A stretch of DNA of 64,000 bases from Arthrobacter sp. MYb229 (GTDB taxonomy: Bacteria; Actinomycetota; Actinomycetes; Actinomycetales; Micrococcaceae): contig NZ_PCPS01000001.1 in assembly GCF_002975405.1 (NCBI RefSeq), forward strand, positions 930,001 to 994,000, in the 5' to 3' direction. The first letter of the stretch is position 1, and each line of letters opens with the position of its first letter. Positions 8,349-16,875 of the stretch are shown one piece after another. The notes under the pieces were generated by a model. That model was not told the origin of the DNA. It searched no databases and worked only from the letters and a program-made list of their open reading frames with translations. A program made the translations under genes and the position numbers.

Positions 8349-9845
8349 CTACAGGTAGTTCCACTGCTCGGTCGGCGGCAGCGGCCGCTGGGTGGTATGC
8401 GGCTGCTGGCCGTAGGGATCGGGGAAACGTCCATGGTGCGCGCGGGCCAGTCGCTTGCCGCCGTGCGCCGCACCGGTGCCGCGGGACCCGTCGCCTGGGT
8501 TGGCGTCCACCGGCGCCTCGGCGCTGCGCTGCCGCTTATCCGCCGTCGTTGCCAGCTGGACTTCATTCCACTGCCCGGTGCCGGGGATGCCGCGAATCAG
8601 CGGGGAGCACCACGCGCCCAGTGCGGCGAGCATCACCAGCGTGCCGAAGAAGATCAGCGTGGGTCCCATGCCCAGCCACTGGATGCCGATACCGGCGCAC
8701 AATGGCGCCAGCGGCAGGGCCGAGAGCGCCATGAAGGTCACCAGCGCGCTGGCCCGACCGGCCATCTCTGCCGGGATCACCGCCATGAAGTACCCTCCGG
8801 CTCCGGCATTCAGCGCCGGCACGCTGAGGAAGGACAGCGCCAGCATCGCTCCCATCCACCACAGGCTGGAGCCGAACCCCATGAGCAGGCTGCCCAGCCC
8901 CAGGGTTGTGAGGCAGAGGCAGGTCAATGGGCCGGTGCGGAAACGGTCGATCAGCCCGGTAGCCAGCAACGAGCCGAGCAGCATGCCCACGCCCATGCAC
9001 GTGGAGACCAGTCCAATCACCCACGGCGCCTCGCCGCGCTGCTGCAAACCATAAATCAGCGTGGTGGCAATGCCGTTGGTGCCCAGGTTGACCACGACGA
9101 TCAATAAGAGCAGGGTCCGCAGCTGGGGCCGGGCGAAGCACCAGCGCATCCCCGGCAGCACTCCGCCGGCGATGCGCTCGGCGGGTTGCTTCGAGGCGCC
9201 GGGCATGCTGCGGGCGCTGCGCAGCGGGGCGGCGAGCATCCGCCCGGCCACCGCCGAGATGAGCTGCAGGACGCTGACCAGAAGCAAGGTGAGGCCCGCG
9301 CCGAAGCTCAGGAGCATCCCGGCCAGCGGCGCCGAGGCCAGGGTCAGCGTCGCATCGCGGCCCTGGTTTGCCGCCATCGCACGGCCCAATTGCCCGGGGT
9401 GCACCGCATCCTTCAACGCGGCGTTGCTGGCGCTCGAGAAGTATCCCGAGCGCAGCTCCATCAGCACATGAGCCACGCAGAGGAGCAATGCTCCGAGGGT
9501 TCCGGTCCAGGCCGCCACCGCCAACGCCCCGGAAAGCGCCGCGCCGGTTAATCCGCCGAGCACGATCATCCGCGTCCGCTCGGCCCGGTCCGCCATCGCT
9601 CCGCCGGCCATGGTCAGGCTCGTGCGGGCGAGCAGCCCCAGCGCCGCCAGCGCTCCGGCTTGGGCGGGGGAGCCGGTGGCCGCGAGCAGCAGCAGGGGGA
9701 GGGCGAATTGGTAGATGCCGCCGGCCAGCAGGGCCGAGGTGTCCGCGGCCCACCAGCGCCGGTAGGCAGGTTGGGAGGAAAGCCGGGGAAGCCTAGTAGC
9801 CTCGGGCGCAACGGCGGGTAGATCCGGAGCTGGGGTGAGCGTCAT
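8349..9845 (-). CDS. MFS transporter, probable drug exporter
   Basis: A 498-residue membrane protein with about 12 hydrophobic segments. The loop between the second and third segments reads GGAMADRAERTRMIVLGG, the major facilitator signature (GxxxDRxxRR-like). The last 60 residues are hydrophilic, rich in Gly, His, Gln and Pro, and probably cytoplasmic. It diverges from an HTH regulator whose intergenic region holds two palindromes, the usual arrangement for a regulated efflux pump. The start is the ATG at 9845; no clear ribosome site is visible, so leaderless translation is possible. Confidence 0.85.
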   Translation of the reverse strand: MTLTPAPDLPAVAPEATRLPRLSSQPAYRRWWAADTSALLAGGIYQFALPLLLLAATGSPAQAGALAALGLLARTSLTMAGGAMADRAERTRMIVLGGLTGAALSGALAVAAWTGTLGALLLCVAHVLMELRSGYFSSASNAALKDAVHPGQLGRAMAANQGRDATLTLASAPLAGMLLSFGAGLTLLLVSVLQLISAVAGRMLAAPLRSARSMPGASKQPAERIAGGVLPGMRWCFARPQLRTLLLLIVVVNLGTNGIATTLIYGLQQRGEAPWVIGLVSTCMGVGMLLGSLLATGLIDRFRTGPLTCLCLTTLGLGSLLMGFGSSLWWMGAMLALSFLSVPALNAGAGGYFMAVIPAEMAGRASALVTFMALSALPLAPLCAGIGIQWLGMGPTLIFFGTLVMLAALGAWCSPLIRGIPGTGQWNEVQLATTADKRQRSAEAPVDANPGDGSRGTGAAHGGKRLARAHHGRFPDPYGQQPHTTQRPLPPTEQWNYL

Positions 9846-9871
9846 GAATCAACCATAAGTCCGCAAATAAT

Positions 9872-9895
9872 ATTGCGCAATAGAACTTGCGCAAT
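9872..9895. promoter_or_regulatory. Twin TTGCGCAA palindromes in the MFS/HTH divergent promoter
   Basis: ATTGCGCAAT (9872-9881) and CTTGCGCAAT (9886-9895) are palindromic and repeat with a centre-to-centre distance of 14 bases. They lie between the divergent starts of the exporter (9845) and the HTH regulator (9925), overlapping probable promoter elements. Likely an operator for the HTH protein. Confidence 0.7.
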
Positions 9896-9924
9896 TTAAA
9901 TTGGGGAATTGCTATGCTGTGCTC

Positions 9925-10560
9925 ATGAGTCACAACGAGCCGCCGGTCACATTCACTACACCCATGCTCAAAGCCATCGCTAACCCCCTGCGGCGGCAGA
10001 TCCTTGACACGCTTTCTGCCATGGAAACTGCTCGTGCGGCAGATCTGGCGCTCACCCTGGGGATTCCGGCAAATAAGGTCAGCTTCCACCTGCGCGAGTT
10101 GGCCAAAGCCGAGATGATCGTCGAAGTCCCCGAGCTGGCTCGCGACAAGCGGGATCGCGTGTGGAAGCCCGCGGCGCGCGGGTACACCACCGGCGAGGTA
10201 GGGGAGCGGCCGGAAGATCAAACCGGAACCGCCATGGATGCATATCTGGGGCAGGTCATCCATGATGAGCAACGGCGCCTCCAGGCTGCCTTGCGCCATG
10301 CTGAACAGCACTATCGGGGGCAGCAGCCCGGGCCGGTCAAGGCGCAGATGCAAACGAGCAATCTCATGCTCACCCAGGATGAAATGCAAGAGCTCATCCA
10401 CCGGATGGAAGAAGTGGTCCCGGCCTTCCGCGAAGACTTGAAGAGCGGCAAGATCGCCAGCGCCCAGCCGGCGGAATCGCGCCAGGTGTGGCATGTCATG
10501 AGCCTGTTCACCGAGGAGTCCTTGTTGAATGAGTCATATGGCGAGGATCAAACGCCGTAA
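9925..10560 (+). CDS. ArsR-like winged-helix transcriptional regulator
   Basis: A 211-residue protein. The N-terminal 85 residues form a winged helix of the ArsR/HTH_20 type: LKAIANPLRRQILDTL, then ADLALTLGIPANKVSFHLRE as the recognition helix region, then the wing (DKRDRVWKPAARGY). The C-terminal half is helical and charged, possibly for dimerisation or ligand sensing. I chose the ATG at 9925 rather than an upstream TTG because TATGCT (9913-9918) lies seven bases before it, matching a TANNNT -10 element for a leaderless message. It probably represses the divergent exporter through the twin palindromes. Confidence 0.83.
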   Translation: MSHNEPPVTFTTPMLKAIANPLRRQILDTLSAMETARAADLALTLGIPANKVSFHLRELAKAEMIVEVPELARDKRDRVWKPAARGYTTGEVGERPEDQTGTAMDAYLGQVIHDEQRRLQAALRHAEQHYRGQQPGPVKAQMQTSNLMLTQDEMQELIHRMEEVVPAFREDLKSGKIASAQPAESRQVWHVMSLFTEESLLNESYGEDQTP

Positions 10561-10680
10561 AACCTGTAGTGAACGCACGCTATGGCGGAGTCCTGAACTA
10601 AACTGGACTCTGGCTGGCTGTGGCCAAGGTATGCCACAAGCTATGAAGCCATCACAGATTGAAAGGCAGAACCCGATCTC

Positions 10681-12696
10681 ATGAGCGAGCAGCGCACTCT
10701 CACCATCGATGGCGAGCAGGTCCAGGTGGACGCGGGAACAACCGGTTTGCAGTTCTATGCCAAGGATAAAGACGTGGTTGTTATGCACGTCGACGGCGTA
10801 TTGCGCGACCTGGCCCGCGAACTCGAAGCAGACACCACCGTCACCCGAGTCACCATCAGCGATCCGGAAGGGTTGGAGGTGCTGCGCCACTCGACCGCTC
10901 ACGTCATGGCCCAGGCCGTGCAGCAGCTGCGCCCGGACTCCAAGCTCGGCATCGGCCCCTACATCACCGACGGCTTCTACTTCGACTTCGATGTCGAAGA
11001 GCCGTTCACCCCGGAAGATTTGAAGCAGCTGGAAAAGATGATGCAGAAGATCATCAACCAGAACCAGCTCTTCGCCCGCCGCGAGGTCACCCCCGATGAG
11101 GCCAAGGCCGAAATGGTCGACGAGCCCTACAAATGCGAGCTGCTGGCCAAGGCGGACTCCGATGACACCTCCGGCGAGGGCGTCAACGTTGAGGTCGGCG
11201 CCGGCGAAACCACCATCTATGACAATGTCGACCGCAAGTCCGGAGAGACCGTCTGGAAGGACCTGTGCCGCGGCCCGCACCTGCCGAACACCAAGCTGAT
11301 CAAGAATGCCTTCGCGCTGACCCGTTCGGCCGCCGCCTACTGGCTGGGCAGCGAGAAGAACAAGCAGCTGCAGCGCATCTACGGCACCGCCTGGCCGACC
11401 AAGGAAGACCTCAAGGCCTACCAGGAGCGTCTGGCCGAGGCCGAGCGCCGCGACCACCGCAAGCTCGGCGCGGAACTCGACCTGTTCTCCTTCCCGGACG
11501 AGCTCGGAAGCGGCCTGCCGGTGTTCCACCCCAAGGGCGGCATCATCAAGCGCGAGATGGAAGACTACGTGCGCGATCGCCACGTCGAAGAGGGCTTCCA
11601 GTACGTGGGCACCCCGCACATCTCCAAGGACGGGCTCTTCCACACCTCGGGCCACCTGCCGTACTACGCGGACACCATGTTCCCGGCGCTGCATATCGAT
11701 GAGGAGCGCGACGAGGACGGTAACATCACCAAGCAGGGCCAGGAATACCGGCTGAAGGCAATGAACTGCCCGATGCACAACCTGATCTTCCGCGGCCGTG
11801 GCCGCTCCTACCGCGAACTGCCGCTGCGCCTCTTCGAATTCGGCCACGTCTACCGCTACGAGAAGTCCGGCGTGGTCCACGGCCTCACCCGTGTGCGCGG
11901 CTTCTCCCAGGACGACAGCCACTCCTACGTCACCAAGGAGCAGGCACCGGCCGAGGTTGAGCACCTGCTGAACTTCATGCTCTCGCTGCTGCGCGACTTC
12001 GGCATGGACGACTTCTACCTGGAGCTATCCACCCGGGATCCGGAATCCGATAAGTTCATCGGCACCGCAGAGCAGTGGGAGGAAGCCACCGAGGTGCTCG
12101 AGCGCGTGGCCACCGAATCCGGCGTCGAGCTCGTTGCCGATCCGGGCGGCGCGGCCTTCTACGGCCCGAAGATCTCGGTCCAGGCCAAGGACGCCATCGG
12201 CCGCACCTGGCAGATGGGCACCGTGCAGTACGACTTCAACCAGCCGGCCCGCTTCGGCCTGGAGTACCAGGCGGCCGACGGCTCCCGCCAAGAGCCGGTG
12301 ATGATCCACGCGGCGAAGTTCGGTTCCATCGAACGCTTCCTGGGTGTGCTCACCGAGCACTACGCCGGCGCCTTCCCGGCCTGGCTCTCCCCGGTGCAGG
12401 TTCGCGCCATTCCGGTGGCCGAGGCCTTCAACGACTACCTGGCCGAAGTGGTGGCCAAGCTGAAGGCCCAGGGCGTGCGCGTGGAGCTGGATGACTCCTC
12501 GGATCGCTTCCCGAAGAAGATCCGCAACGCTTCCAAGGACAAGATCCCGTTTGTGCTCATCGCCGGCGGCGAGGATGCCGACGCGAATGCGGTCTCCTTC
12601 CGCTTCCGCGATGGCAGCCAGGAGAATCAGGTTCCGGTCGATGACGCGGTAGCCCGCATCGTCGAGGCCATCAAGAGCCGCGACAACAGCAACTAG
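10681..12696 (+). CDS. thrS: Threonine-tRNA ligase
   Basis: A 671-residue class II aminoacyl-tRNA synthetase. In order: an N-terminal TGS domain, the editing domain with [11 protein letters not shown] (about residue 70), a catalytic core with the zinc cysteine in MNCPMHN (about 361) and motif 2 [12 protein letters not shown], motif 3 around [10 protein letters not shown], and a C-terminal anticodon-binding domain. It charges tRNA-Thr in the cytoplasm. GAAAGG lies upstream of the ATG and a TAAACT -10 candidate at 10599-10604, giving a leader of about 70 bases with no T-box-like features. The HIT gene follows after 17 bases. Confidence 0.97.
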   Translation: MSEQRTLTIDGEQVQVDAGTTGLQFYAKDKDVVVMHVDGVLRDLARELEADTTVTRVTISDPEGLEVLRHSTAHVMAQAVQQLRPDSKLGIGPYITDGFYFDFDVEEPFTPEDLKQLEKMMQKIINQNQLFARREVTPDEAKAEMVDEPYKCELLAKADSDDTSGEGVNVEVGAGETTIYDNVDRKSGETVWKDLCRGPHLPNTKLIKNAFALTRSAAAYWLGSEKNKQLQRIYGTAWPTKEDLKAYQERLAEAERRDHRKLGAELDLFSFPDELGSGLPVFHPKGGIIKREMEDYVRDRHVEEGFQYVGTPHISKDGLFHTSGHLPYYADTMFPALHIDEERDEDGNITKQGQEYRLKAMNCPMHNLIFRGRGRSYRELPLRLFEFGHVYRYEKSGVVHGLTRVRGFSQDDSHSYVTKEQAPAEVEHLLNFMLSLLRDFGMDDFYLELSTRDPESDKFIGTAEQWEEATEVLERVATESGVELVADPGGAAFYGPKISVQAKDAIGRTWQMGTVQYDFNQPARFGLEYQAADGSRQEPVMIHAAKFGSIERFLGVLTEHYAGAFPAWLSPVQVRAIPVAEAFNDYLAEVVAKLKAQGVRVELDDSSDRFPKKIRNASKDKIPFVLIAGGEDADANAVSFRFRDGSQENQVPVDDAVARIVEAIKSRDNSN

Positions 12697-12713
12697 TACG
12701 GGCAAGGGAGTCC

Positions 12714-13286
12714 ATGGGTATGCAACACCACGCAGATCGGTCCGTCACCGACGATTTTGAACTCGCCGGCGTGCCGGATTCGTTCCAGCGCCTGTGGACT
12801 CCCTACCGCATGGCCTACATCAAGGGCGGGCAGGACCAGGTCAAGGACGAGGCCAGCTGCCCGTTCTGCGCCGGTCCGAAGCGCACCGATGAAGAAGCGC
12901 TGATCGTGCACCGCGGGAAAACCTGCTACGTGATCCTGAACCTGTTCCCGTACAACCCGGGCCACCTGCTGGTCTGCCCCTACCGCCACGTGCCGAACTA
13001 TACGGACATCACGCTGGAGGAGACCGCGGAGATGGCGGCCCTGGCCCAGCAATCGATGCGCGTGCTGCGCCAGGTCTCCAACCCTGCCGGTTTCAACCTG
13101 GGCATGAACCAGGGCGAGGCCGGCGGCGCCGGGATCGCCGCGCACCTGCACCAGCACATCGTGCCGCGCTGGAGCGGGGACGGAAATTTCTTCCCGATCA
13201 TCGCGCAGACCAAGGCCATCCCGCAGACCCTCTCCGAGGTCCGCGAGGCCATTGCAGGGGCCTGGGATAGCGAAAACCCAGCCTAG
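12714..13286 (+). CDS. HIT domain nucleotide hydrolase/phosphorylase
   Basis: A 190-residue histidine-triad protein. The active site HLHQHIVPRW begins at about residue 144, and CPFC near residue 53 may bind zinc with downstream histidines. In Mycobacterium tuberculosis the gene following thrS (Rv2613c) is a HIT-family AP4A phosphorylase, so acting on dinucleoside polyphosphates is a reasonable inference. It starts 17 bases after thrS behind GGGAG and is followed by a strong terminator, so thrS-HIT is probably a closed unit. Confidence 0.9.
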   Translation: MGMQHHADRSVTDDFELAGVPDSFQRLWTPYRMAYIKGGQDQVKDEASCPFCAGPKRTDEEALIVHRGKTCYVILNLFPYNPGHLLVCPYRHVPNYTDITLEETAEMAALAQQSMRVLRQVSNPAGFNLGMNQGEAGGAGIAAHLHQHIVPRWSGDGNFFPIIAQTKAIPQTLSEVREAIAGAWDSENPA

Positions 13287-13302
13287 GAATCGCCACTGCT
13301 TG

Positions 13303-13351
13303 AGCCGGGGCGGCAAGAATGCTGAATCGTTCTTGCCGCCCCGCGGCTTTT
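13303..13351 (+). terminator. Rho-independent terminator after thrS-HIT
   Basis: GGGGCGGCAAGAA (13307-13319) pairs with TTCTTGCCGCCCC (13330-13342) around a 10-base loop. Outer AGCC/GGCT pairs extend the stem, and TTTT follows. Confidence 0.85.
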
Positions 13352-13461
13352 AATGCCTTTCTGCCCCGCCTGATCTGGTGACTTGATGGATCAAATCCGA
13401 AGCCACGTAGCTAGACTGATGCTGTCCGCTCAAGATCCACCCGCAGTGCCGGAGGCAATCC

Positions 13462-13764
13462 ATGAACCCTAGCGCAGGCCACGGTCTTATGCCCTTGCCC
13501 CCGCCCATGGCGCTGCCAAGTGCCGCAGAGCCACGCGAAACGCCGGGGGCGTCCTGCGGGCCACAAACGGCCAAGCACGAGCTGGCGAACCTCGCGGCCA
13601 AGCTGCCGGTGCCGAAGATTTCTACCGGTGAGTCCAAGGCCCGGAAGTGGGAAGCGGTGCATGCCGCGCACTCCGGCTTCGGCGATTGCGCGGCCCTGTC
13701 CTGGAGCGAGAACGCCGGATCCGCCAAGCATCGCGGCGACTTCCCGCCCGGTTGCGCGCCATGA
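13462..13764 (+). CDS. Unrecognised 100-residue protein, first gene of an orphan pair
   Basis: I do not recognise this gene. Evidence that it is real: GGAGG lies six bases upstream of the ATG, about 79 of its 100 codons end in G or C, and its stop overlaps the next gene's start as ATGA. The N-terminal 40 residues are rich in Pro, Ala and Gly (LMPLPPPMALPSAA). The middle is basic and helical (HELANLAAKLPVPK), and there are three Cys residues (positions 32, 76 and 98). No signal peptide or membrane segment is evident. A TAGACT -10 candidate sits at 13412-13417. A minus-strand reading of the region lacks a ribosome site. Confidence 0.5.
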   Translation: MNPSAGHGLMPLPPPMALPSAAEPRETPGASCGPQTAKHELANLAAKLPVPKISTGESKARKWEAVHAAHSGFGDCAALSWSENAGSAKHRGDFPPGCAP

Positions 13765-14357
13765 CATCGACCGGAACCCTTGAGGAGCTCCGTGCCTGGA
13801 TCATCGGCGGGACAGAGCATGAAATCCGTTTCGCGGTCCAAGGCGCCGCGCGGTATTCGATCGGCACCCTGGTCGAGTTGCTCGAGGAGCTGCATTTTGA
13901 CTACGACGAGGCCTGCGACAAGTTCCTGCTCGGCTGGCTGGAAACACTCAGCCCGCTGGAGCGCCTAGCGGCCGCGCTGCGAACCGAGCACTTCTACCAG
14001 CTGGGTCTGTGCGCGATCCCGCATGCGGCGGATCGCACATTGCTGCAGGTACTGGACTCGGTGGAGCCAGCAGTCGAGGAGCTGGCCGAAAACTTCGAAT
14101 CGACCCATCGCCGCGCCAGCGATCCGGATCCCTCTTTCACCAAGCGCTACACCTCGCGCCTTCTGGCCTACGCAGGGCAACTGCGTTCGGTGGCAGCGGA
14201 TATTGGCAACGATGCGCCGCTGCTGCGACATATCTCCGCTGAGGTGGCGCGCCTGGAGCAGGCAAATCCGGAAGGGCGCGGACAGCCGGAAAAATACCGG
14301 GTTGCGGACGCCCTGGAGGCCGAGCCTGAAATCCCATTCAAAAAACGTGTTGACTAG
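13761..14357 (+). CDS. Unrecognised 198-residue acidic helical protein
   Basis: No family is recognised. The ATG overlaps the stop of the preceding gene by four bases (ATGA), which decides the start; an upstream in-frame start would add a 38-residue Arg-rich stretch that reads like noise. The protein is acidic, mostly helical and without membrane segments. Two Leu-rich amphipathic stretches stand out, around residues 35-70 (LVELLEELHFDYDEACDKF) and 95-120 (LLQVLDSVEPAVEELAENF). The tail is charged and ends in KKRVD. The pair sits where other actinobacteria keep phosphatidylinositol mannoside genes, but nothing in the sequence suggests that function. Confidence 0.75.
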   Translation: MTSTGTLEELRAWIIGGTEHEIRFAVQGAARYSIGTLVELLEELHFDYDEACDKFLLGWLETLSPLERLAAALRTEHFYQLGLCAIPHAADRTLLQVLDSVEPAVEELAENFESTHRRASDPDPSFTKRYTSRLLAYAGQLRSVAADIGNDAPLLRHISAEVARLEQANPEGRGQPEKYRVADALEAEPEIPFKKRVD

Positions 14358-14522
14358 TGATTTGACGTGAAATCTCAATGTTACGCACTAACCGGTAACT
14401 AGGGGATGAATCTACCTGTAGTCATTTGTGACGCAACACGGGAGGTAATAAAGCAAAGCGCTCCTACGATTACTGGCATAGCACCATTGTGCAATCACGT
14501 GTTCGAAAGGAATTTCCCGAAA

Positions 14523-15431
14523 ATGTCATCAGCAGATCAGCGTCGCGATACCGTCGTCGGCTCCCAGCGCGTCAAGCGCGGCATGGCCGAAATGCTTAAG
14601 GGCGGCGTCATCATGGACGTTGTCACTCCAGAACAAGCACGCATCGCCGAAGATGCCGGTGCGGTGGCAGTGATGGCACTTGAACGCGTTCCTGCCGACA
14701 TCCGCGCCCAGGGCGGCGTCTCGCGGATGAGCGACCCGGACATGATCGACTCGATCATCGCCGAGGTCTCCATCCCGGTGATGGCCAAGGCCCGCATCGG
14801 CCACTTCGTCGAGGCGCAGATCCTGCAGTCCCTCGGCGTGGACTACATCGACGAGTCCGAGGTGCTTTCCCCGGCGGACTTCGAGCACCACATCGACAAG
14901 TGGCCATTCACCGTGCCGTTCGTCTGCGGCGCCACCAACTTGGGCGAAGCCCTGCGCCGCATCAACGAGGGCGCGGCCATGATCCGCTCCAAGGGCGAAG
15001 CAGGCACCGGCGATGTCTCGAACGCCACCGGGCACATGCGCAAGATCCGCGCCGAGATCGCCAAGCTGGCGGCCCTGCCAGAGGACGAGCTCTACGTGGC
15101 GGCCAAGGAACTGCAGGCCCCGTACGAACTGGTCAAGGAAATCGCGCACACCGGCAAGCTTCCCGTGGTGCTGTTCACCGCCGGTGGCATCGCCACCCCG
15201 GCCGACGCTGCGATGATGATGCAGCTGGGCGCCGATGGCGTATTCGTCGGCTCGGGCATCTTCAAGTCGGGCAACCCGGAGCAGCGCGCCGCTGCCGTCG
15301 TGAAGGCCACCACCTTCTACGACAACCCGGATGAGCTGGCCAAGATCTCCCGCGGTCTGGGCGAAGCGATGGTCGGCATCAACGTCAACGAGCTGCCAGA
15401 GCCGCACCGCCTCTCCGAGCGCGGCTGGTAA
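14523..15431 (+). CDS. pdxS: Pyridoxal 5'-phosphate synthase, lyase subunit PdxS
   Basis: A 302-residue (beta/alpha)8 enzyme that makes PLP from ribose 5-phosphate, glyceraldehyde 3-phosphate and ammonia supplied by PdxT. Hallmarks are [20 protein letters not shown] near the N-terminus, the catalytic lysine in [11 protein letters not shown], and the phosphate-binding [14 protein letters not shown]. The chosen ATG is preceded by GAAAGGAA and gives the usual family N-terminus; an upstream ATG at 14406 would add 39 unrelated residues. Its partner gene pdxT lies about 6.5 kb downstream instead of adjacent. Confidence 0.96.
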   Translation: MSSADQRRDTVVGSQRVKRGMAEMLKGGVIMDVVTPEQARIAEDAGAVAVMALERVPADIRAQGGVSRMSDPDMIDSIIAEVSIPVMAKARIGHFVEAQILQSLGVDYIDESEVLSPADFEHHIDKWPFTVPFVCGATNLGEALRRINEGAAMIRSKGEAGTGDVSNATGHMRKIRAEIAKLAALPEDELYVAAKELQAPYELVKEIAHTGKLPVVLFTAGGIATPADAAMMMQLGADGVFVGSGIFKSGNPEQRAAAVVKATTFYDNPDELAKISRGLGEAMVGINVNELPEPHRLSERGW

Positions 15432-15451
15432 TAGCTGCCAACTGACACTCT

Positions 15452-15490
15452 CCGGGGTCACGTTGCCTGTAATTGGTGGCGTGGCCCCGG
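15452..15490 (+). terminator. Probable hairpin terminator after pdxS
   Basis: CCGGGGTCACG (15452-15462) pairs with CGTGGCCCCGG (15480-15490), with one G-U pair and a 17-base loop. The downstream T content is low. Confidence 0.5.
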
Positions 15491-15665
15491 TTCGTTATGC
15501 CCGTCGCTGCAGGGAGATGCGTCGATCAACGGATAATTGCGGTTGGCAGATGGTGAACTTCCGACGAGCACGAGACGCAATATGAATCTGCACTGGAGGC
15601 GGGCACAGCTTGGCACGACCCGCCCGCACAGTGGCGAGTCCACGTAGTTCATTCGAAAAAAGGGG
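15491..15665. other. Intergenic stretch with no recognised gene
   Basis: Between the pdxS hairpin and a small minus-strand ORF; no coding signal or known element seen. Together with 15666-16241 it forms an 800-base low-information island. Confidence 0.4.
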
Positions 15666-15860
15666 CTACTTCGTTTCATTCGGGTGGCTCGTGTCAACCT
15701 GTTCCAGGAAGACCGTGCGCTCGTGGACATAGAACCAGATGCGGGCCGCGCCCTTCGCTGTCCGCTTATGTTGCCACCGCTCGTGCGACGTCTCCCCGCG
15801 GGAGATCATGCCGAGCTCGTCCTTGAGCCTATAGTTCAACCGCCAAGGCATTTTCGTCAC
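15666..15860 (-). CDS. Small basic ORF, possibly the C-terminal half of a decayed gene
   Basis: A 64-residue ORF starting at a GTG. The composition looks protein-like: a basic helix (RLKDELGMISRGE) and a beta-strand-like end (ARIWFYVHERTVFLEQVD) faintly reminiscent of the C-termini of RelE-type toxins, but not enough to name it. It overlaps the upstream 49-residue ORF by 32 bases in another frame, so the two may be pieces of one frameshifted gene. No convincing ribosome site. Confidence 0.4.
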   Translation of the reverse strand: MTKMPWRLNYRLKDELGMISRGETSHERWQHKRTAKGAARIWFYVHERTVFLEQVDTSHPNETK

Positions 15861-15978
15861 GCGAGTGGTCGAGCGTGAGGACTAACCCGACGTTGCGCTG
15901 GCCCGGTGCGTTCTGCGGATTCCCGTAGTGCCCAATGAGTCGATCAATCTGTTCCTCGACGGATAGCCACGGCTTCAT
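15829..15978 (-). pseudogene. 49-residue ORF, possible N-terminal fragment of an accessory gene
   Basis: The translation begins MKPWLSVEEQIDRLIGHYG, which resembles the N-terminus of Abi-family (abortive infection) proteins, then departs and stops after 49 residues. A frameshift into the overlapping ORF at 15666-15860 would extend it. A hairpin with a T-rich end on the same strand lies just upstream (16003-16039), which looks like the end of a lost upstream gene. Interpreted as accessory DNA decay; the Abi resemblance covers only about 15 residues. Confidence 0.35.
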
Positions 15979-16002
15979 GTACACCGCCGTGGGCCTGCCA
16001 AC

Positions 16003-16039
16003 AAAGAAAATCAGCCCGCGCCTTGCGGCAACGGGCTGA
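16003..16039 (-). terminator. Minus-strand rho-independent terminator without a gene in front
   Basis: Read on the minus strand, TCAGCCCG (16039-16032) pairs with CGGGCTGA (16018-16011) and ATTTTCTTT follows. No minus-strand gene lies directly upstream, so it may be left over from a deleted gene. Confidence 0.55.
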
Positions 16040-16241
16040 TCATGATGACTAGAAGTCTAGCGCAATGAGCTTGAGCACCTGCCTCTTCTGGAGGCGAATG
16101 CGCCGTTGCCAATGCGAACGACGATCAGTTCTTGCCAGTCGACAGCCGGCAACCGCCGAGGGTTTTCGGCCTTCGCGAAGAGTTCCGTTCAGGCGCCGGT
16201 GCCGAGCTTGCAGTAGCTCCGAAAAATGGCAGACTGAGCCC

Positions 16242-16802
16242 ATGACACAGATCATTTTCGACGCGGCCGTCACCCTGAATGGCTTCTTGGCCGATGAGAA
16301 CCACAGCCTGCAATGGCTCTTCGACGTGCCCGGTGCCGGCGAACCCGATCCGGGACTGCTGCCGCAGAACGTGGGCGTGCACGTGGAGGGCGCCAACACC
16401 TACCTATGGGTGCTGGAACACGAAAATCTGCTGGCCGAACCGGCCAAGTGGCAAAAGCTCTACGGGGACAAGCCCACCTACGTCTTCACCCATCGGCAGC
16501 TGCCGATCCCCGAGGGGGCGAACGTGAAACTAGTCAGCGGCTCGGTCGCCGAGCAGCTGCCGGAGCTCCGCCGCGCGGCGGGCGAAGCTGATATCTGGGT
16601 GCTCGGCGGAGGGGAACTGCTCGGCCAGTTCCTCGATATCGATGCGCTCGATCGACTCGCGCTGACCATTGCTCCGGCGACGGTGGCCGGGGGAGCGGCC
16701 CTGCTACCGCGCAGCATCGGCAGCGAGCGGCTGGAGCTGGCCGAGGCGCGCCAGGCTGGCCCCTTTGCCCGGCTGGTCTACCGGGTCAAAACCCTGGCCT
16801 AG
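16242..16802 (+). CDS. Dihydrofolate reductase family (RibD C-terminal-like) protein
   Basis: A 186-residue protein of the DHFR/RibD reductase superfamily. The N-terminus IIFDAAVTLNGFLADENHSL matches the first strand and substrate loop, DIWVLGGGELLGQFL (about residues 119-133) is the nucleotide-binding Gly-rich loop, and LDRLALTIAPATVAGGAAL is the following core strand. It is not the canonical FolA; such paralogues have mostly unknown substrates. CAGACT (16230-16235) six bases before the ATG, with TTGCAG 16 bases further upstream, suggests a leaderless message. A convergent terminator separates it from the GNAT gene. Confidence 0.85.
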   Translation: MTQIIFDAAVTLNGFLADENHSLQWLFDVPGAGEPDPGLLPQNVGVHVEGANTYLWVLEHENLLAEPAKWQKLYGDKPTYVFTHRQLPIPEGANVKLVSGSVAEQLPELRRAAGEADIWVLGGGELLGQFLDIDALDRLALTIAPATVAGGAALLPRSIGSERLELAEARQAGPFARLVYRVKTLA

Positions 16803-16820
16803 GGCAAACAGGAGTGAAAC

Positions 16821-16863
16821 GGCTGTGGCGGGACCCGGTGAAAACCGGTGTCCCGCCACAGCC
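16821..16863. terminator. Long perfect hairpin between convergent genes
   Basis: GGCTGTGGCGGGAC (16821-16834) pairs with GTCCCGCCACAGCC (16850-16863), and an inner CCGGT/ACCGG pair closes a GAAA tetraloop. It serves the convergent DHFR-like and GNAT genes; there is no U-tract on either side. Confidence 0.7.
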
Positions 16864-16875
16864 GCAAGCCGCAAT

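Noticed and set aside
10561-10680. T-box leader for thrS
   Set aside because: The 120-base interval has no T-box consensus or terminator/antiterminator pair.
13350-13895. 181-residue minus-strand ORF across the orphan pair
   Set aside because: It runs through a plus-strand ribosome site and the coupled ATGA, has no start signal, and its C-terminal end lies at the thrS-HIT terminator region.
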